The notes under the pieces were generated by a model. That model was not told the DNA's origin. It did no database searches and saw only the letters and a list, made by a program, of their open reading frames with translations. A stretch of DNA of 64,000 nt from an uncultured Myxococcales bacterium (GTDB lineage Bacteria > Myxococcota_A > Bradymonadia > UBA7976 > VGTA01). Made by a program: the position numbers and the translations under genes. Location: contig CAKZRU010000033.1 of the NCBI GenBank assembly GCA_937146725.1, positions 1-64,000 on the forward strand, given 5' to 3'. Below are positions 46,998-55,014 of this stretch, one piece after another (position 1 is the stretch's first letter; the number at the start of each line of letters is the position of its first letter).

Positions 46998-49900
46998 TGA
47001 ACCAATCCTTTCAGCCGAAGGCACAAGTGACTTATTTATCTACCCTAACTTGCGTTCTTGTTTCGTTTAGTTTTTTTCTGAACGCCTGCCGACAAGAACA
47101 GCAAATTAGAGTCATCGAGAAGCAAGCTGGCGAAATGTCCGGTGGAGAGTCTCAAGCAGGTGAATCTCAAGCAGGTGAATCTCAAGCCGGTGAGTCTCAA
47201 GCCGGTGAGTCTCAGGCTGGTGAAAGCTTAGCGGAGTTAAGTTGTGATAATGGCTTAGTCGCCGGACCGATGCTCACTGATGCACCAAGTACTATAAGTT
47301 TTGCTGATTTGGTGACCTCTGCCACTAATGACTCAAATACCGAAAGCGAGCAAAACCCAGATCAACAAGCTCGCATTAGACTCGATCAAGACAATGCTCA
47401 ATTCGGCAGACAACACATTTATGGACATTATCGCCCTTTCTCTAGCCTTAACACCTTGAGTAAGAGTGAAGTTGAGCGCTTAGCAACCAAACTAGTTGAA
47501 CATGATCGACAATGGGGCTTTCACGAAGTCTTAGCCGTTATACATGGAAATCAAGATCTTCCCTCGGTCCAAAGACTATCCCCTCTAGGTAGAGGCTTTT
47601 GGCTTGCAAGTATCAAGCATACGCCCAGCACAACCAAGCAAGGCCTCACGCTGTTAAGTTGGCAAGACAAGATTTCGTTTGGCTTTAGAAAAGTACTAAA
47701 AACTCAAGACTTATCAGCTTTGATGACCGCGCGAATCACACTTTGGGCAAACTCAAAGGATGAGCTAAGAACCTTGCTCAAAGATCCGTTATTTACTGTT
47801 TTTAAAGAGGATTCCGCGTCTGATTTAGATCCGCTCATTGCCGAGCGAGATTGGCAAGTAGGCTTTGCGCATCACCTCAGTCACAACGTAAATGGCCAAA
47901 TCGTCCAAAAACGTATTCCTAGCCTTAGATTTACAACCAAGGCACGCCAACTCAGTTTAGTCCAATGGAAACTCCTAGCGCAACACCCAAGAGTCATCAT
48001 GGTTTCAGAGCCGGAAACACTTCCCAAGCTACTCAATGAGCCCAGTCGTGATTTAATGCATATGGACCAAATGACTCGTCCACAATTTATTCCGGGATAT
48101 CAAGTGCCTCAATATGAGGGTTGGGCCGGTCGTGAAGTACGCGTTGCGATTATGGATTCTGGTGTGGCGATTCATCCTGACTTTTATATGTATGATGAAC
48201 AGGGCGAAGTTTTATTTGATCGCGTCCGTGGTGAGCTTCCCCCCAGTGATCAAGATGGCCATGGTACAACTGTAGCAGGTATTTTAGCGGGTAATGGATA
48301 TGCAAGCACTGCACATACAAGTCCGCTAGGTTTACCAAATGCACCTTTTCAATGGCGAGGCCAAGCCCCATTGGTGAGAGAAATCTACAGTCACTTAATG
48401 TTTGGTACAGGTAATGCCAGCGATGCCCCCCCTTGGACGCAAATGTTTGAAGCACGTTCTGCTCATTTAGCCAATCATAGTCATACCTTTGGTAATGGGT
48501 TTTACACCAATGAACCGCAAGGATATGATGGCTTTATTTCTGGGGTCACCATCAGCGAAGAACAGCTTGAAAATGGTGGCTTAGAAGAGGCAACAGCCTT
48601 TAATACGGCCCCAAGACCAGTTTTTCTTTCGGCCGGTAATAACGGGCTCTATCCACAAGATAATATATTTATGCGTTTACATGGCTACTATGGCTTATTG
48701 GTAAACCTAAAAAATGGAATCTTGGTAGGCTCTGTAGAAAGCAATGATGCCCAGCCTTCTGACTTTTCCTCTATGGGGCCTACCCTAGATGGACGACTCA
48801 AACCTGACTTTATGGCACCTGGCTCCAAAGATGAAAGACCCTTGTCAGGCTTTAAGATTGAACTTGGTGAAATTCGTATTCATGCCAAACCCAACTCGGG
48901 CAAAGCCGATATTGCTTGGCAGTGGGGGCGAGATCACCATAGTATGAACTCTTGGCAAGGTGAAGGTGCCTTTGCTCCTGAATATGTCACTTTTAATGAG
49001 GGGATTCTAATCGGAGAAACCTTTGGTTCATGGGCCACTAGAGTGTTTTGGGAACGCGCCGAAGAAGCGCCAGTGATTTCAGCCGAAGATTATGAGTCTA
49101 TCAGCTTTGAATATCGGAGTGAACTACCGGATAGCTCTATGTATGATCCCTTACCAAGCCTAGGCCGACCAGACCTTAAAACCAATCATTCTGCCCCACA
49201 GGTTTGGATGTTTAGATGGGGTGATGATATTGGTCGTGGCTATGATGAAACTCGCTTTTTACGCCATACCGAAGAATCTAAAAGCGGTGAATGGACAAGG
49301 GTTTCTTATCGCTTTGACGAAGGATGGTCCGGTGAAGTTAGTCGTCTAAGGATCATTCCTGCCATTTATTGGGGGGGAGTGTATACCACAAGTATGTGGG
49401 GTGGATATGATTATGTATCCGGTACTTCCATGGCCTCTCCAGCAGCTGCCGGTGTAGGAGCGGCCGCCCTTGAGCAATTAAGCGTTCAGCATGGGTATGA
49501 CCTAGAGGAAAACCCAGCCCAACCAGCCCTAATTAGAGCCTTAATGATCCAAAGCGCTCGAGATTTATCCCGTCCGGTTGCCCCGCCAAGAGCTGCTGAC
49601 TGTCCTGATACCGGATTTCCGCCTATTTATGGAGAAGGTCCAGATTTTTCTAGTGGCTATGGTCTACTTGATGCTGACTTTATGACTAAGATGATCGACC
49701 AAGCAACTGTAGATCAACGCTGGCATGAAGCAACGATTAACCCCAATGAAGTCCACCAGTTCACCATAAGAGTAAGTAACCAAGGTCCATTGACAGTGAC
49801 GCTAGCATGGGATGACCCTCCCGGTTCAATCATCACGCCTAGTTGGGAAGGCAAGTTAGTGCATGATTTAGATTTAGCACTTGTTTCACCTATTGGCCAA

Positions 49901-50272
49901 GCCCATGGCCCATGGGTATTAGCCCCACCTCCCTTAAAGTTGGATGGTTATGAAGCCGGCATTGATGACTTGGCTCTTAGCGATATCCCACCGGCAAGAC
50001 GCTGTGTTGTAGACAGCATTCAAAGTTTATGGAGTGAAGAAGATGCTTCAATTGAACCAAGTGAGCTGAGTGAGGAGCTTGAATATGCACCCAGAGGCAA
50101 CGAGCGTTGCTTAGATAATCTAAACACCAACGAACAGGTTTTGATTAAAACACCCCAATCCGGTGAATATACAATTTATGTTCGGGGGCCTCGTACCGGT
50201 GGTGCTTCCCAAAAATACGTCTTAACTTGGTCACAGACCTGTCCCTTAGATTCTCCGATGAGTAATGAGTAG
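46997..50272 (+). CDS. Large subtilisin-family (S8) peptidase lipoprotein
   Basis: 1091 residues. Signal with Cys after FSFFLNA, then an Ala-Gly-Glu-Ser-Gln tandem linker. A propeptide-like region (~100-350) precedes the protease. Catalytic Asp387 in VAIMDSGVAIHPDF, His422 in DQDGHGTTVAGILAG and Ser811 in VSGTSMASPAAAG, all intact. Between the MAPG segment near residue 605 and the Ser motif lies an insertion of about 190 residues, where subtilases usually have about ten. The C-terminus has a proprotein-convertase-type beta domain (FTIRVSNQGPLTVTLAWDDPPG). An envelope or surface protease. Translationally coupled to hslO by TAATG. Confidence 0.92.
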   Translation: MNQSFQPKAQVTYLSTLTCVLVSFSFFLNACRQEQQIRVIEKQAGEMSGGESQAGESQAGESQAGESQAGESQAGESLAELSCDNGLVAGPMLTDAPSTISFADLVTSATNDSNTESEQNPDQQARIRLDQDNAQFGRQHIYGHYRPFSSLNTLSKSEVERLATKLVEHDRQWGFHEVLAVIHGNQDLPSVQRLSPLGRGFWLASIKHTPSTTKQGLTLLSWQDKISFGFRKVLKTQDLSALMTARITLWANSKDELRTLLKDPLFTVFKEDSASDLDPLIAERDWQVGFAHHLSHNVNGQIVQKRIPSLRFTTKARQLSLVQWKLLAQHPRVIMVSEPETLPKLLNEPSRDLMHMDQMTRPQFIPGYQVPQYEGWAGREVRVAIMDSGVAIHPDFYMYDEQGEVLFDRVRGELPPSDQDGHGTTVAGILAGNGYASTAHTSPLGLPNAPFQWRGQAPLVREIYSHLMFGTGNASDAPPWTQMFEARSAHLANHSHTFGNGFYTNEPQGYDGFISGVTISEEQLENGGLEEATAFNTAPRPVFLSAGNNGLYPQDNIFMRLHGYYGLLVNLKNGILVGSVESNDAQPSDFSSMGPTLDGRLKPDFMAPGSKDERPLSGFKIELGEIRIHAKPNSGKADIAWQWGRDHHSMNSWQGEGAFAPEYVTFNEGILIGETFGSWATRVFWERAEEAPVISAEDYESISFEYRSELPDSSMYDPLPSLGRPDLKTNHSAPQVWMFRWGDDIGRGYDETRFLRHTEESKSGEWTRVSYRFDEGWSGEVSRLRIIPAIYWGGVYTTSMWGGYDYVSGTSMASPAAAGVGAAALEQLSVQHGYDLEENPAQPALIRALMIQSARDLSRPVAPPRAADCPDTGFPPIYGEGPDFSSGYGLLDADFMTKMIDQATVDQRWHEATINPNEVHQFTIRVSNQGPLTVTLAWDDPPGSIITPSWEGKLVHDLDLALVSPIGQAHGPWVLAPPPLKLDGYEAGIDDLALSDIPPARRCVVDSIQSLWSEEDASIEPSELSEELEYAPRGNERCLDNLNTNEQVLIKTPQSGEYTIYVRGPRTGGASQKYVLTWSQTCPLDSPMSNE
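47144..47233 (+). repeat. 15-bp coding tandem repeat (5 units plus 1 degenerate)
   Basis: Codes Gly-Glu-Ser-Gln-Ala five times and then a diverged unit, forming the linker after the lipobox of the subtilase. Confidence 0.95.
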
Positions 50273-50305
50273 TGATTAGGTATTCAAGCACCTGCTAAGC
50301 AAAAG

Positions 50306-51430
50306 CTAGTCAAAAGACTTAGGGCTTAGCCTTTCTAATTTGTACCAAGCCCAATAAGCACCCAATAGCAGTATCGATATGGGAGTCCAAGCCGCAAACT
50401 CTGCTGATAAATGGCCAGCTCTTGCCAAGAGTTCCAAAAAACGTAATAAGCCAAAGTTAAGCGCCACTAAGCCGGCTGTGGATAAAAGTAAATAGTGAAA
50501 ACTAAGGCTTAAGCCCAAATAAACGGTAAGAATCGCTAAGGGAATGGAGGCTAAGGATAAGGCATCGCGCTTATGAGCAATAAATCTATGATGAATACTG
50601 TGATTTAAGGCCTTAGTTTGTAAACTATTTGGAGGTCCAAAAGTCTTATGAATTCGTTCTACTTGTAAGGGAGGTCTTTGTAACTGAAAGCTTTTGAGAT
50701 GAAAGTGTCCTTGTGGACTAAAAAGTTCCAAGTCTCTGAGTATAATCACTGAATCTTGTTCATCTTTGTCTGTCCACCAAGCGCTGAGACAGATTTGGGA
50801 ATCATGGTCACAAGTATATAAAAAAAATCTTCTCTTTTGAGTTCTTTTTGAGTCGGACGTTAAGAGCCAGGTTGGATGAACGGCTAAATTATTGTTAAGT
50901 GTCTGACTTTTAATCTGCTTACTCTCCTTCATCTTGATTGGTTTCAAAAATATACTTTGCTCGTTGATTAACGAAGGAATCAAAGAACGCCAACGGGTTT
51001 GTAGTAAGTTTTCAGCTTGTGTTCGAGCTTTAACAATCATGGTAGGCGTAATCGTATGCGCACAATGATAGGCGAGCGCAGCACTTGGTAGAGCAATCAT
51101 TAATACCGGTATGCAAAGGGCTTGTGGTGACCCTCCAAGACTTGCCCAAGCTACATATATTCTTTGTGATTTCCAACGTCTAACGACAATGAATACAGCA
51201 CTAAGTAAGGATAAGGGAATAGAGATTTCCAAAAGAATCAGTATGCCACTTTGGGTAAGGTTAATCAGAGGCATAAGTAATTGCTGATTCATGGGCCAAA
51301 AAAGGCTACGTAACCTTAATAACTGGCCAATGACTAGAGGGATGATGAGCATTAGGTTTAAGATGCTAAACCAAACAAACAGCTCAAGCGCTTGGCTAAA
51401 ATATAGCTTTGTAATAGGATTTTTAAGCAC
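50306..51430 (-). CDS. LptF/LptG (YjgP/YjgQ)-like permease
   Basis: 374 residues. Three N-terminal hydrophobic helices, a soluble region of about 150 residues (IKMKESKQIKSQTLNNNLAV... FSPQGHFHLKSFQLQ) and three C-terminal helices. This is the layout of LptF/LptG, the LPS-transport permeases that work with LptB. The region AWASLGGSPQALCIPVLM resembles the LptF/G coupling helix. Starts with GTG 51430, preceded by AAGGCGCTCAA; no ATG is available for the first helix. Only one such gene is here and no lptB, so its partner lies elsewhere. Confidence 0.75.
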   Translation of the reverse strand: MLKNPITKLYFSQALELFVWFSILNLMLIIPLVIGQLLRLRSLFWPMNQQLLMPLINLTQSGILILLEISIPLSLLSAVFIVVRRWKSQRIYVAWASLGGSPQALCIPVLMIALPSAALAYHCAHTITPTMIVKARTQAENLLQTRWRSLIPSLINEQSIFLKPIKMKESKQIKSQTLNNNLAVHPTWLLTSDSKRTQKRRFFLYTCDHDSQICLSAWWTDKDEQDSVIILRDLELFSPQGHFHLKSFQLQRPPLQVERIHKTFGPPNSLQTKALNHSIHHRFIAHKRDALSLASIPLAILTVYLGLSLSFHYLLLSTAGLVALNFGLLRFLELLARAGHLSAEFAAWTPISILLLGAYWAWYKLERLSPKSFD

Positions 51431-51481
51431 TTGAGCGCCTTGTGAAGCTCATTGATTTGATCTACTTAAGCTCAAATATGA

Positions 51482-51754
51482 TTAGGGTTCTGGTGTACTC
51501 AATCCCAAAGCAAACCAAAGAGCCTGCCCCAAGGGGATTTGGTACTTTTTACCGAGGGAAGCTACCCGCTTACCAAAGAGTCCTCCACTTAATAATGGTG
51601 CAAATACTAAACCTTGTACCCAAGTGGCATCCATAGGTAATAGAGGTCTAATCAACATCAAAATGATCATACAACTGATCACGCCGATCACAAAGCCGAT
51701 CATAAAGTAAATAAAAATCAGCGAGGGGCCAAGTTGGTTGTGGTCTTGGTTCAT
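51482..51754 (-). CDS. Small two-TM membrane protein (90 aa)
   Basis: 90 residues with two hydrophobic helices (SLIFIYFMIGFVIGVISCMI and the VQGLVFAPLLSGGLFG region) and a short basic loop (GKRVASLGKKYQIP). The start is ATG 51754 with AAGGTGA upstream; a GTG 12 bp earlier is rejected. Size and topology recall AtpZ-type proteins, but the sequence is not convincing. Lies 51 bp upstream of the LptF/G-like gene on the same strand. Confidence 0.6.
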   Translation of the reverse strand: MNQDHNQLGPSLIFIYFMIGFVIGVISCMIILMLIRPLLPMDATWVQGLVFAPLLSGGLFGKRVASLGKKYQIPLGQALWFALGLSTPEP

Positions 51755-51932
51755 GTTTACGCTCACCTTAAAAGCAAAAGATCATACTGACTTCCTGTTA
51801 AATCTCATTTTAACAAGCAATATATTAACCTAAATATAGGCTATACCGATTACTTATTAATGGTTTTAATGCAGACTCGCAACAAATGATCAATGCAATT
51901 TCATTATAGAACGAACTTGGTTTCAAAAAAAA

Positions 51933-52472
51933 TTAGGGTGCTTTCCCTTCATAATACTGAGCCAAACTCCGTCCGCTGAGTATCCAATCTTTACCTTGCC
52001 TAATGAATTGGTAAATATAGTCAGTATGAGTGCCTTGACGACTTAGGCGAAGGTCATTTCCCAAAATATTTAAAAAGCTATTTTTCTCGTCTTCACTCAA
52101 GCTTAATCCAATGATCTTATGATGATAGCGCTTAGCATATCTTTCGGTCATCTTTTGTTGGTTAGCAAATAAGCTGAAGAAAACAGTACACACTTTGAGA
52201 TTAGCTTTAGGATTAACTTTGAGATTAATATCCTTATGCTCAAGTAAATAGGCAAGTTTACCTAAGGCTAAAGGGCATTCGGTTTGACAGCCCGGATAGC
52301 CTACATACATTATGAGCGACTCACAGTCTGAAGGTAGTTTTTTTACCATGAGTTCGGGTAAATCAATGGTTCGCTCAAGCTTAGTTTCTTGAATACTAAG
52401 TAACCATGGAAAACTTAAAAAACTACCAATCACGATGATGGCAAAAATAGAGGCGATATGATCTTTGTTCAC
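51933..52472 (-). CDS. SCO1/SenC-like copper-chaperone or thiol protein
   Basis: About 179 residues. One N-terminal membrane anchor (IASIFAIIVIGSFLSFPWLL), then a thioredoxin-like fold with GYPGCQTECPLALGKLAYLL, whose CxxxC is the SCO copper/thiol site, and a distal His in GTHTDYIYQF. SCO proteins deliver Cu to cytochrome oxidase CuA or act as thiol reductases at the outer face of the inner membrane. The start is likely GTG 52472 with AGAGG upstream. No oxidase genes are adjacent. Confidence 0.8.
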   Translation of the reverse strand: MNKDHIASIFAIIVIGSFLSFPWLLSIQETKLERTIDLPELMVKKLPSDCESLIMYVGYPGCQTECPLALGKLAYLLEHKDINLKVNPKANLKVCTVFFSLFANQQKMTERYAKRYHHKIIGLSLSEDEKNSFLNILGNDLRLSRQGTHTDYIYQFIRQGKDWILSGRSLAQYYEGKAP

Positions 52473-52520
52473 CAAGCGACCTCTCGATTTAAGCCATGAG
52501 TTTTATTTAAGAACCGATCA

Positions 52521-54095
52521 CTAGCGAGTCGCTCGTCCCGGACTACCCTTACCACCATCACCATAATTATCATCAGCGGCCACCCATGCCGCACCATCTC
52601 GGTTATCAGCAGCAGGCTCTAAAAGTTCTAGCGCTTCGCCAGGTCGACGGTCTGGCCATGTTTCTCCTCCTGGCTCATAGCGAACTTGGTCAACTAATGA
52701 ATCATTTTGATCAAAAAGCAAAACACTTCCATACCCATTGGGCAAGAAAAGATCACCCATTTCAGCTTGTGCATCTACGCCACCATTTTCTTGTCGATTA
52801 AGACTTCTTGCGACTACATAGTGCCCACGACCGGGGATTTGCCCACTTAGATTAGCCACACGATCTCCGCAATCTTGTAAAGTCCAGCCGGTGATATCTA
52901 CCGGAGATGCGTTGGGATTATAAAGTTCTACATACTCTCTAAGATCATCTTCACCATTGGGATTATTTTGGATTTCAGTAATAATTATGGTTCCGGTTTC
53001 ACTCGCATCAACTTCAACCCGACATTCACTTGTTTCACACTTATCAGGTTGACCACCACAACTCACAATATCCAAGTCTTCCGCCGAGGCTAAAAGGAGT
53101 TTTTGATGATCAAAACTAAAGTGAAGCACACCGGTGACACTATTAATTAGATCTGCTCTTGCAACAGTGTAGTCTAATTCTACCTCTTGTGAGATTCTTA
53201 GACTTTCTTCAACAACAAACATACCAAAATCTCTAGGACAATCGGGAGCAGTGTGGGTGATGGTTGCCGCTTGAACTTGGATCAGTACTGACTCCAAGGA
53301 CTCAGTCCATTCGCCACCATCAGCGACCTTAGAAGGATCACTGACTAAAATAGGCTCGGGTACTGCTTGCTGGCCAATCACTTGTACCCCATCAGCACGA
53401 ACGATAAGCTCGCTCACTGTATAAAACTCAATAAGTTCACCCTCAAGATAAACTACACTGCCTGGCTCAATCCCTAAGTCGGCCCGTTGATTGTTATAAA
53501 CCCACAAGCCTGAATAAGCACCACCATCGGCATCTTGTACACTAAACTTATCCTCATAAACACGGGTCACTACCACACCTTCCAAGGTCACAGGCTCACC
53601 TGGTGCACGCTCTGGACCTTGAATATGTGTTGGACAGCGTGGATCACGAATATGTCTTATTTTTAATCCCTCACCAGGCGCTGCACACCGTGCTTCTTCA
53701 GCCCAGGCCGGCTGAGGTGGTGCACTAGGTCGCTCAAGGCATTCGGCTGGCAAGTCAATGCTCATTCCAGCCATCATTTCACCTGCAATCATCTCACCGG
53801 CCACCATTTCACCTGCTGTCACCTCACCTGCTGTCACCTCACCTGCTGTCATCTCACCTGCTGTCATCTCACCTGCCAGCATTTCACCTGCTGTCATCTC
53901 ACCTGCTGTCATCTCACCTGCCACCATTTCACCTGCCACCATCACACCTCCACTCTCACCACCACTCTCACCACCACTGCCACTACTTGTGTCATCACAG
54001 GCAAAAGCCATCAAGGTCAGCCCAAGAGCTAAGCTCCTAAGATACCAAGCTTTAGCTTGATGAGCCGGTCTAATAGAAAGTAAATAAGTTTTCAT
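52521..54095 (-). CDS. Lipoprotein with OB-like and lamin-tail domains
   Basis: 524 residues. Signal with LMAFACDDT (lipobox), a Gly/Ser/Glu stretch, then 11 pentapeptide repeats of x-Ala-Gly-Glu-x. A beta-barrel domain (EPVTLEGVVVTRVYEDKFSV ... VVYLEGELIEFYTVSELIV) resembles OB-fold domains of secreted nuclease-associated proteins. A second, similar-looking half follows. The C-terminal lamin-tail domain has IIITEIQNNPNGEDDLREYV, ELYNPNASPVDITGWTLQD and RGHYVVARS. Surface or periplasmic; no catalytic residues seen. ATG 54095 with GGAG upstream. Confidence 0.85.
   Translation of the reverse strand: MKTYLLSIRPAHQAKAWYLRSLALGLTLMAFACDDTSSGSGGESGGESGGVMVAGEMVAGEMTAGEMTAGEMLAGEMTAGEMTAGEVTAGEVTAGEMVAGEMIAGEMMAGMSIDLPAECLERPSAPPQPAWAEEARCAAPGEGLKIRHIRDPRCPTHIQGPERAPGEPVTLEGVVVTRVYEDKFSVQDADGGAYSGLWVYNNQRADLGIEPGSVVYLEGELIEFYTVSELIVRADGVQVIGQQAVPEPILVSDPSKVADGGEWTESLESVLIQVQAATITHTAPDCPRDFGMFVVEESLRISQEVELDYTVARADLINSVTGVLHFSFDHQKLLLASAEDLDIVSCGGQPDKCETSECRVEVDASETGTIIITEIQNNPNGEDDLREYVELYNPNASPVDITGWTLQDCGDRVANLSGQIPGRGHYVVARSLNRQENGGVDAQAEMGDLFLPNGYGSVLLFDQNDSLVDQVRYEPGGETWPDRRPGEALELLEPAADNRDGAAWVAADDNYGDGGKGSPGRATR
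53766..53942 (-). repeat. 15-bp coding tandem repeat (11 units)
   Basis: Eleven units coding (Val/Thr/Leu/Ile)-Ala-Gly-Glu-(Met/Val), then Met-Ala-Gly. It forms the linker between the lipobox and the folded part. Confidence 0.95.
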
Positions 54096-54256
54096 GAGAA
54101 CTCCGATTTAAAAAGTGATTTACTTAGCGCCTTATAATAGATTTGAAGCTATATTGTAGTATAACTTTGTTTTTTTTGTGTTGCCGACCATTTTGAACGG
54201 CTAACACACACATTAGCTTAGACTTTTAGTTCTGATAAAGAGTTGAGGATAGTTTA

Positions 54257-54898
54257 GTGTTTCAGCTTGAAGATTTTGTAGATCAAGTGAAAGAAAAACG
54301 GCGCTTAAGAGAAAGGCGTCGTTATCGTAGAGCCAAAAAAGCCGGCATTCTTATCCCCTTTATCTTCGATGGTCAAACCGAACCAAGAATGCTGCTGACT
54401 CGACGCACAGAAAAACTATCTAGTCACAAAGGCGAGGTTGCTTTTCCGGGTGGAATGATGGATCCTGGTGACCGATCAATCACTGAAACTGCGTTACGAG
54501 AAGCACAAGAGGAAATCGGTCTTGCACCGCATCAAGTAAGAATTATCGGACAGGTAGACGATCTGATTTCAAAAAATATAGAAGTGATGGTGACGCCTTC
54601 TATTGGAGTGATCACCCAACCTCCTAAAACATGGACCATAAATCCTGATGAGGTTGCTCGCGTTTTTGAAGTTCCATTTTCAGCGCTTTTTGATGCTTCC
54701 CGTTGGCGAATTGCTCAACGGGAATGGCGTGGCGAGTCTTTCGATCTATATTTTTTTGAGTATGACGGTGAAACGCTGTGGGGACTCAGTGCTTATGCAA
54801 CCTTATTAGCTTTGGATTTAACACAAAAAGGCGCACCGCTTAGCTTAGCTAAATACTATCAACAAATTAAGGACTTACAAAAGCTGCTCAATGGATAA
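54257..54898 (+). CDS. Nudix hydrolase, CoA-pyrophosphatase type
   Basis: 213 residues. The CoAse-type signature LLTRRTEKLSSHKGEVAFPG precedes a Nudix box with REAQEEIGL; the box is slightly atypical before it (GGMMDPGDRS). Hydrolyses CoA or related dinucleotide substrates in the cytosol, by family. GTG 54257 is the start, with GAGGAT upstream; no ATG occurs before the fold. Stands alone between two lipoprotein genes. Confidence 0.88.
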   Translation: MFQLEDFVDQVKEKRRLRERRRYRRAKKAGILIPFIFDGQTEPRMLLTRRTEKLSSHKGEVAFPGGMMDPGDRSITETALREAQEEIGLAPHQVRIIGQVDDLISKNIEVMVTPSIGVITQPPKTWTINPDEVARVFEVPFSALFDASRWRIAQREWRGESFDLYFFEYDGETLWGLSAYATLLALDLTQKGAPLSLAKYYQQIKDLQKLLNG

Positions 54899-55014
54899 TT
54901 TCATTTCTTAGGTTAATAAACAAACAGCAGTTATTGTACAACTCTTTGATTGTTTATATGCTGTAAAAAGAGCTATTCTTTGCTTGTTTAGCCTTAATAT
55001 TTTTGGTCGGTAAA

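Noticed and set aside
53766..53942. Regular 15-bp spacing that could suggest a CRISPR-like array
   Set aside because: Units are contiguous with no spacers and stay in the reading frame of a lipoprotein.
53758..54060. A 100-codon plus-strand frame of Pro-Ala-Val-Ile-Ser repeats
   Set aside because: It is the antisense reading of the AGE repeat in the lipoprotein gene on the minus strand.
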